This document shows positions 15,992 to 20,305 of a DNA stretch of 20,305 nt, one piece after another. Where the stretch lies: the NCBI GenBank assembly GCA_002314855.1, contig DCHQ01000002.1:41764-62068 (forward strand). Direction: 5' to 3'. The number at the start of each line of letters is the position of its first letter. Within the stretch, counting starts at the first letter, position 1. The stretch is from Lachnospiraceae bacterium UBA1748 (GTDB lineage: Bacteria; Bacillota; Clostridia; Lachnospirales; Lachnospiraceae). A program made the translations under genes and the position numbers. A model generated the notes under the pieces. It had not been told where the DNA came from. It made no database searches and was given only the letters and a program-made list of their open reading frames with translations.

Positions 15992-16828
15992 ATGTTTAAA
16001 TTAGGAGAAAATCAGGAACTGACAGTAGGCAAAAAGGTGGAGTTCGGAGTATACCTGACTGATGGAGAATCAAGAGAAGAGAGAATACTTCTTCCTAAGA
16101 AGCAGGTGCCAGAAGGAACAGAGATAGGTGATAAGCTTACTGTATTCGTATATAAGGATAGTAGTGACAGACTTATAGCTACTACCAATAAGCCAGCTCT
16201 TACACTTGGAAGTGCGCCAGCACTCCTTCGAGTAGCCCAGGTTAACAAGATGGGAGCTTTTCTTGACTGGGGACTTGAGAAAGACTTATTCCTTCCATAC
16301 AAGCAGCAGACCAGGAAAGTTAAGGAAGGCGAAGAGATACTTGTATCATTATACATAGATAAATCGGAGCGACTTTGCGCAACTATGAATGTATATAAGC
16401 AGCTTCGATGCGACAGCCCATACAAGGCTGGTGATGATGTATCAGGTGTTATCTATGAAGACAGTGATAATTATGGAATGTTTGTTGCAGTAGATAATAT
16501 TTTTTCAGCTATTATTCCAAAAAATGAAGAGTATGGCAGTCTTAGAATAGGTGATCAGATTCATGCAAGGGTAACCAAAGTACGTGATGATGGTAAACTT
16601 AATTTAAGCGTACGTGAAAAAGCTCATGTTCAGATGTATTCTGATATGGATATCATCATGGATCTTCTTGAAAGATTCAGTGGTGTACTTCCATTTACAG
16701 AAAAAGCCTCACCAGAAGTGATAAAAAGAGAAACTGGTATGAGTAAAAATGAGTTTAAGCGTGCTGTTGGTCATCTTTATAAAGAAAGAAAAATAGAAAT
16801 AAATGATGGCAAAATAAGAAAAATCTGA
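15992..16828 (+). CDS. CvfB-like S1 RNA-binding protein
   Basis: The 278-residue protein resembles CvfB/YitL. Three OB/S1-like units are visible at about 1-62, 66-132 and 143-208; the second contains VNKMGAFLDWGLEKDLFLP and the third GDQIHARVTKVRDDGKLNLSVRE. A C-terminal winged-helix-like segment follows (about 218-278: MDLLERFSGVLPF and MSKNEFKRAVGHLYKERKI). CvfB of Staphylococcus aureus binds RNA and influences virulence-gene expression; in other Firmicutes the function is unclear, though RNA binding is expected. AAAAGGA at 15974-15980 lies eleven bases before the ATG. The gene sits 38 bases after ygiQ and 33 before the DUF4177 gene, with no terminator visible in either gap. Confidence 0.88.
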   Translation: MFKLGENQELTVGKKVEFGVYLTDGESREERILLPKKQVPEGTEIGDKLTVFVYKDSSDRLIATTNKPALTLGSAPALLRVAQVNKMGAFLDWGLEKDLFLPYKQQTRKVKEGEEILVSLYIDKSERLCATMNVYKQLRCDSPYKAGDDVSGVIYEDSDNYGMFVAVDNIFSAIIPKNEEYGSLRIGDQIHARVTKVRDDGKLNLSVREKAHVQMYSDMDIIMDLLERFSGVLPFTEKASPEVIKRETGMSKNEFKRAVGHLYKERKIEINDGKIRKI

Positions 16829-16861
16829 TTAAAGATAATAAACAAAATTAAGGAGAAAAGT

Positions 16862-17041
16862 ATGAAAGAGTATAAGTTAGTTCATTTGAACAAAGGACTT
16901 AAGTTATCTAGAGAAAAGGATCTTGAGCAGGCTCAGGAAATAATTAATCAGATGATTAAAGAAGGCTGGGAGCTTCAGCAGATTGCTTCACCAGATGATG
17001 GCTGCGGAGCTATGATCGGAGTATTCTGGAGACAGTATTAA
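16862..17041 (+). CDS. Small DUF4177-like protein (59 aa)
   Basis: A short open frame encodes MKEYKLVHLNKGLKLSREKD and continues through a helix (about 20-34), EGWELQQIASPDDG and a final strand AMIGVFWRQY. The pattern of a strand (YKLV), a helix of about 15 residues ending in x-GWEL, and a closing strand ending in F-W/K-R is characteristic of DUF4177 proteins. These are small cytosolic proteins of unknown function common in Firmicutes and usually 50-70 residues long. It has one of the best ribosome sites in the window: AAGGAG at 16850-16855, six bases before the ATG. It is the last gene of the plus-strand cluster and runs toward the convergent permease gene; only 42 bases separate the two stop codons. 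Confidence 0.82.
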   Translation: MKEYKLVHLNKGLKLSREKDLEQAQEIINQMIKEGWELQQIASPDDGCGAMIGVFWRQY

Positions 17042-17060
17042 TTGAAATAAAATACTAATT

Positions 17061-17095
17061 AATGAAAAATGCGCAACTAGTGATTAGTTGCGCAT
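17061..17095 (-). terminator. Intrinsic terminator of the minus-strand transporter cassette
   Basis: An 11-bp perfect stem, ATGCGCAACTA (17069-17079) with TAGTTGCGCAT (17085-17095), surrounds a five-base loop. On the minus strand it runs into a T tract made by the A run at 17065-17069 and the AT-rich bases below it. The plus-strand side (TGCTGCTAAT) has no T run, so it mainly ends minus-strand transcription. The permease stop codon (17084-17086) lies at the loop edge and its last codons form one stem arm. Confidence 0.8.
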
Positions 17096-18436
17096 TGCTG
17101 CTAATGGGCTTAATTTCATGGCTCTTATAGATGGGAATAATCCAGCAAGCATACCAATAAGGACTCCAAATATAATGGCTACAAATGGAAGCCATAATGG
17201 TATATATGAGATACCCATTGAAAAGTCGGCAGCTGCAATATTCATTACTATCTTATTGATAAGTGCTGAAATACCGTAACTGATAATAACACCAATGGTT
17301 CCTCCGATAAATCCGATGTATCCGGCTTCTAGAAGAAAGAGGAGCTGGAGGTCTCTGAGTCTGCAACCGATAACCTTCATAATACCAATCTCTTTAGTAC
17401 GTTCGTATATGGACATCATCATTGTATTGATGATACCAATGGCTGCTACGAAAAGAGAAATGGCACCAATACCACCAAGAGCAACCTCAATCATACCAAT
17501 AGTTGTCATATCCTGCTTTATCCATTCTGCCTGAGAATAAGCATCATAACCCATATCTGATATGGTCTGCTGTACATCAGATACGTTCTCCATATCATCA
17601 CAGTATACAGAGATAGTTGAATAAAACATATCCTTATAAGGCTTACCCTTCTTGTTAGTTGGCTGGCCAGGGATTAATCTGTTCTTGAATTCTTTTTTAA
17701 GCTCTGATTTAAGAGCATTTATATTACAGTATATTCCATCGCTATATTGTGACCAGTCCTCAGGTCCGCCTGCGGCTACACCACAGGTTTTATAAAAATG
17801 TTTTTTTGGTTTTGGTATAGTGTTACCGTTCTCGTCCTGACTACCATGAGTATAGTATCTGTCATTATCCAGATATATGGTGAGGTTGTCAGTCATAAGA
17901 TTGACATCCAGTAATTCTCCTGAATCAAAATATGGATAATAATAGTTTGATTCATTGTAGAAGAATATAGGTACGCTATTGCCGTAAAATAGTTCCAGAG
18001 GACCTTCTGACATTGGGAGCTCTCCTTCTCCTATGTCGATATGCATGTATTCCAAACCCTCAGGGCTTAATCCAGTTAACTGTGTGTATAAGACATAATT
18101 ACCATATTTTATTATGACATCTGTAGTTAGCTTCGGGACCACACATTCTACATGTTCCAGCTGGGAAAAAGTATTAACCAGTTCATCATCGAGTCGTAGT
18201 GGCTCAGAAGAACCATTATCATTACTTCCCCACTGGTTAACAGTTACCTGAACTTCCTTCATGCTACCATAGCTCTCCATTTCAGCCATGATAGAACGTT
18301 TCATTCCCATACCGAGAGATAGCATAACTACGATGGAGATTGTACCTATTACCACACCGAGAACGGTTAGTATAGTTCTAACTTTACGCTTCCATAAGCT
18401 GCTAAGACTCATGCGAAGCAAATCTATTATTCGCAT
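17084..18436 (-). CDS. ABC transporter permease, FtsX/MacB type
   Basis: The 450-residue protein has the type VII (MacB/FtsX) topology. A first membrane helix (about 20-42) follows the typical LLRMSLSSLWKRKVRTILTVLG start. A large extracellular MacB-PCD-like domain (about 43-315) comes next, then three C-terminal helices (about 320-345, 365-395, 410-437) with the conserved INTMMMSIYERTKEIGIMKVIG coupling segment and a terminal SPLAAMRN. Such permeases work as dimers with a MacB-like ATPase. They usually do not import solutes but use mechanotransmission to export peptides or lipoproteins or to control envelope enzymes. Its ATG overlaps the stop of the upstream gene by one base (TAATG), with GGAGAG just before, so translation is coupled. 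The gene ends within the terminator hairpin. The cargo is unknown. Confidence 0.93.
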   Translation of the reverse strand: MRIIDLLRMSLSSLWKRKVRTILTVLGVVIGTISIVVMLSLGMGMKRSIMAEMESYGSMKEVQVTVNQWGSNDNGSSEPLRLDDELVNTFSQLEHVECVVPKLTTDVIIKYGNYVLYTQLTGLSPEGLEYMHIDIGEGELPMSEGPLELFYGNSVPIFFYNESNYYYPYFDSGELLDVNLMTDNLTIYLDNDRYYTHGSQDENGNTIPKPKKHFYKTCGVAAGGPEDWSQYSDGIYCNINALKSELKKEFKNRLIPGQPTNKKGKPYKDMFYSTISVYCDDMENVSDVQQTISDMGYDAYSQAEWIKQDMTTIGMIEVALGGIGAISLFVAAIGIINTMMMSIYERTKEIGIMKVIGCRLRDLQLLFLLEAGYIGFIGGTIGVIISYGISALINKIVMNIAAADFSMGISYIPLWLPFVAIIFGVLIGMLAGLFPSIRAMKLSPLAAMRN

Positions 18437-20232
18437 TACATCTCTCCGTTATTATTTGATTCATCTGTGTAAGCCTGTTCGATATCATCTACTTCTTCAT
18501 ACTGTGCATATTTATTCTTGTTTTTCTTCTTATTCTTCTTTTTAGAAGCTTTTTTCTTTTTGATAAATATAATGATGCCAGTGACAATACCAATTACAGC
18601 GAGGATAATAAGTAACCAACCCCACCATGGCATTCCTGCTTTTGGAGCGTCTTCATACATAAAGCCAGAATCTTCCCACATTCCATCATCGTAATATGCT
18701 TCATATACAAAAAGATCGATATTCTTTTCAAGTGTTGAGACATTACCTGATTCATCTTCGTAAGAAATGATTGCAGTTATAACTCCATCATCAGTTGTTT
18801 CAGCTATACCAGTAACTGTAGCATCAACACTTCCGGTAGCACCTGGCTCAAGCTTGCCTACAAATACATTGCCGCCATCAATACTTGGAGCCTGGAAAGA
18901 AACCTGTACGTTGTAGAGAGTTGTCTTTCCCATATTATAGATATCAAACATAATATTTGACTGCTCACCAACGGCAATGCTAAGAGGCATAATATCAGCA
19001 TCACCAGTATCCACACGGGCTTCCTGCTTAACAGGGATAGAAACGCTTGCAGTAGTTTCGAAAGTTTTCTGATTAGAATCTTCGTACTGGGCGTTAACAT
19101 TTATAACATAAGGCTTCTGAGTAAGATCTCCACGAGCTGTCATTTCTATATTAATATCATATGTACAGCCTTTTTCTATCTTAGATACGTATACAGTTGA
19201 AGATCCTGAAGTAGGAAGAAAGGCTTCATAAGTATTCTTGCTGTCATCACCTTCTGATGCAGCCTTTAAATCAAACTGTACATTAGATACTGCAGTAGAA
19301 GTTGAAGTGTTCTGTACTGTAATTGTTAGTCCAAATGTATCACCAGCATGTACTGTTTCTGGATTGGTAGAAAAACCAGTAACAATAATACGTGGTGTAG
19401 ATGTATTAGTGCTGTCGCTAGAGGTTCCGTTAAGATTACCACTTCCTGGAGCCCCTGTGATATTAATATATGTAGTAAGATCAGTTTCTTCAGTGGCACC
19501 ATTACGTAAGTACTGTACATGAAGTTTGATAGGATATGTTCCAGTAAGAGCATCCTTGGATACAACATAGTTCCAGGTAAGTGTTTGCTGCTTAGTCTGG
19601 ATTTCTTCAGGAGAAGATGCAGCCTGAAGAGATGAGATTATTCGCATATCACTGGAACTTTGAATGGCAAATGGCCACTCTGTTATTTTACTTGAAATAA
19701 CTGGAGTGACGATTACATCTTTAAGATCAACGTTTCCAAGGTTTACAAGATTAACAGTAATAGATGTGCTTTGACCATACGAAGCAGAGCGTACCAAAGT
19801 GTTATTGTTGATAAAAATAAAGTCACTTGGTGTTCCGCCCACTGTTGCGCCACCGATTGCAGTATTCATATCTGATTCAATCTGACCAACATAAGTCCTA
19901 AGCTGACCAATAGTCATCGTATGATTGGCAATATATACATTGGCCTGCATATATATATTAAGAAGTGCCTGCTCAGTGTCAGGACTAAGGTCGTAAAGAG
20001 TTTTAAGTCTTTCCTCGTATTCCTGAAGAGTAATATATGCTACTTCATTGTCTTTTTCTGTAGCAATATCAGTATCTGGACGATTGTCAAAAATAGACAT
20101 ATTAACTGATGCAGTTAAATCGTGGTAGGTGCTGGCGTATACATTACCGCTAAGTACAGTAAAAGCTACTATAATAATGAGAGAACTAAGTAATCCCAGT
20201 GCTATCTGTTTTGCTAAATTATGTTTATTCAT
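18436..20232 (-). CDS. Membrane-anchored protein with Ig-like (CARDB/COG1361-type) repeats, ABC-transporter partner
   Basis: The 598-residue protein has an N-terminal signal or anchor segment (about 10-33, ending VYAS), a large extracellular region and a C-terminal membrane helix starting at MPWWGWLLIILAV (534-560). A lysine-rich stop-transfer run and an acidic cytosolic tail ending NNNGEM follow. The extracellular part holds about three beta-sandwich repeats, near 138-260, 280-395 and 410-510. Each shows the G-x-T/S-hydrophobic-N pattern of CARDB/COG1361 domains, as in VHAGDTFGLTITVQNTSTST and VGEQSNIMFDIYNMGKTT. A Thr/Ser/Asn-rich linker lies at about 263-278. It stands where Gram-negative MacB systems encode an adaptor, so I infer that it is the extracellular partner of the permease. 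ATG 20232 is chosen over TTG 20289 because it gives a proper signal peptide and overlaps the preceding gene by only eight bases; GGAAG lies at 20246-20250. Confidence 0.85.
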   Translation of the reverse strand: MNKHNLAKQIALGLLSSLIIIVAFTVLSGNVYASTYHDLTASVNMSIFDNRPDTDIATEKDNEVAYITLQEYEERLKTLYDLSPDTEQALLNIYMQANVYIANHTMTIGQLRTYVGQIESDMNTAIGGATVGGTPSDFIFINNNTLVRSASYGQSTSITVNLVNLGNVDLKDVIVTPVISSKITEWPFAIQSSSDMRIISSLQAASSPEEIQTKQQTLTWNYVVSKDALTGTYPIKLHVQYLRNGATEETDLTTYINITGAPGSGNLNGTSSDSTNTSTPRIIVTGFSTNPETVHAGDTFGLTITVQNTSTSTAVSNVQFDLKAASEGDDSKNTYEAFLPTSGSSTVYVSKIEKGCTYDINIEMTARGDLTQKPYVINVNAQYEDSNQKTFETTASVSIPVKQEARVDTGDADIMPLSIAVGEQSNIMFDIYNMGKTTLYNVQVSFQAPSIDGGNVFVGKLEPGATGSVDATVTGIAETTDDGVITAIISYEDESGNVSTLEKNIDLFVYEAYYDDGMWEDSGFMYEDAPKAGMPWWGWLLIILAVIGIVTGIIIFIKKKKASKKKNKKKNKNKYAQYEEVDDIEQAYTDESNNNGEM

Positions 20233-20305
20233 GATTAATCTTTTGCTTCCTTTCTTCGTATAACATTCTAGCTTTTTCGCGATTATCAATTAATTCGACT
20301 ATTTT
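20225..20305 (-). CDS. 3' end of an upstream gene, cut by the window edge (possible ABC ATPase)
   Basis: An open frame enters from the right window edge and gives 26 residues, KIVELIDNREKARMLYEE and then RKQKINHE, before TAA at 20227-20225. It is in a different frame from the Ig-like gene and overlaps that gene's start by eight bases (ATGAATAA), a common arrangement for coupled genes. The charged helical tail is compatible with the C-terminus of an ATP-binding subunit, which would complete the transporter with the two genes downstream. No nucleotide-binding motif lies inside the window, so this identity is inference from context only. Confidence 0.55.
   Translation of the reverse strand, partial: KIVELIDNREKARMLYEERKQKINHE

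Noticed and set aside
17069..17095. Bidirectional terminator also ending the plus-strand operon
   Set aside because: The stem is symmetrical, but no T run follows it on the plus strand, so I assign it only to the minus strand; partial plus-strand activity cannot be excluded.
20233..20289. N-terminal extension of the Ig-repeat protein from TTG 20289
   Set aside because: That stretch is better explained as the overlapping 3' end of the upstream gene in another frame, and ATG 20232 gives a normal signal segment.

Overview
The window looks like an ordinary chromosomal stretch of a low-GC Gram-positive anaerobe. The best guess is a Lachnospiraceae member of the Butyrivibrio/Pseudobutyrivibrio/Roseburia type. 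This rests on the AT-rich coding style, strong AGGAGG-type ribosome sites, short intergenic gaps, a giant 2-hydroxyacyl-CoA-dehydratase-activator-type protein, a YgiQ radical SAM protein, a CvfB-like S1 protein and a clostridial-type aromatic operon. Genus assignment is inference. I see no rRNA, tRNA, CRISPR array, insertion sequence or phage gene.

Layout. (1) 1-3240, plus strand, small accessory-looking genes: a GNAT acetyltransferase that may start outside the window, a HAD phosphatase, a DUF2263/TIGR02452 ADP-ribose-glycohydrolase-like protein one base downstream of it, a decayed 3' piece of a short-chain dehydrogenase, and a DUF218 (SanA/YdcF-like) lipoprotein closed by a clear intrinsic terminator. 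(2) 3358-7692: one 1444-residue protein with two HgdC-like ATPase modules fused to dehydratase-like cysteine-rich modules. (3) 7709-9987: a four-helix membrane protein of unknown function, the manganese exporter MntP and a membrane-bound diguanylate cyclase, ended by a second intrinsic terminator. (4) 10009-17041: a likely long operon of aroC, aroA and tyrA (shikimate to chorismate, then the tyrosine branch), followed by a MgtC/SapB protein, YgiQ, a CvfB-like RNA-binding protein and a 59-residue DUF4177 protein. Its promoter region carries a perfect-length 21-bp tandem repeat. (5) 17061-20305, minus strand: a translationally coupled transporter cassette made of the 3' end of an upstream gene (perhaps the ABC ATPase), a 598-residue membrane-anchored Ig-like protein and an FtsX/MacB-type permease. 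It ends at a hairpin terminator that contains the permease stop codon.

The parts most worth a second look are the tandem-ASKHA giant protein, the Ig-like-protein/ABC-permease cassette, the 21-bp tandem repeat over the aroC promoter, the coupled HAD and ADP-ribosyl-hydrolase-like pair, and the dehydrogenase remnant after it. I did not find an unmistakably new defence or mobile system.
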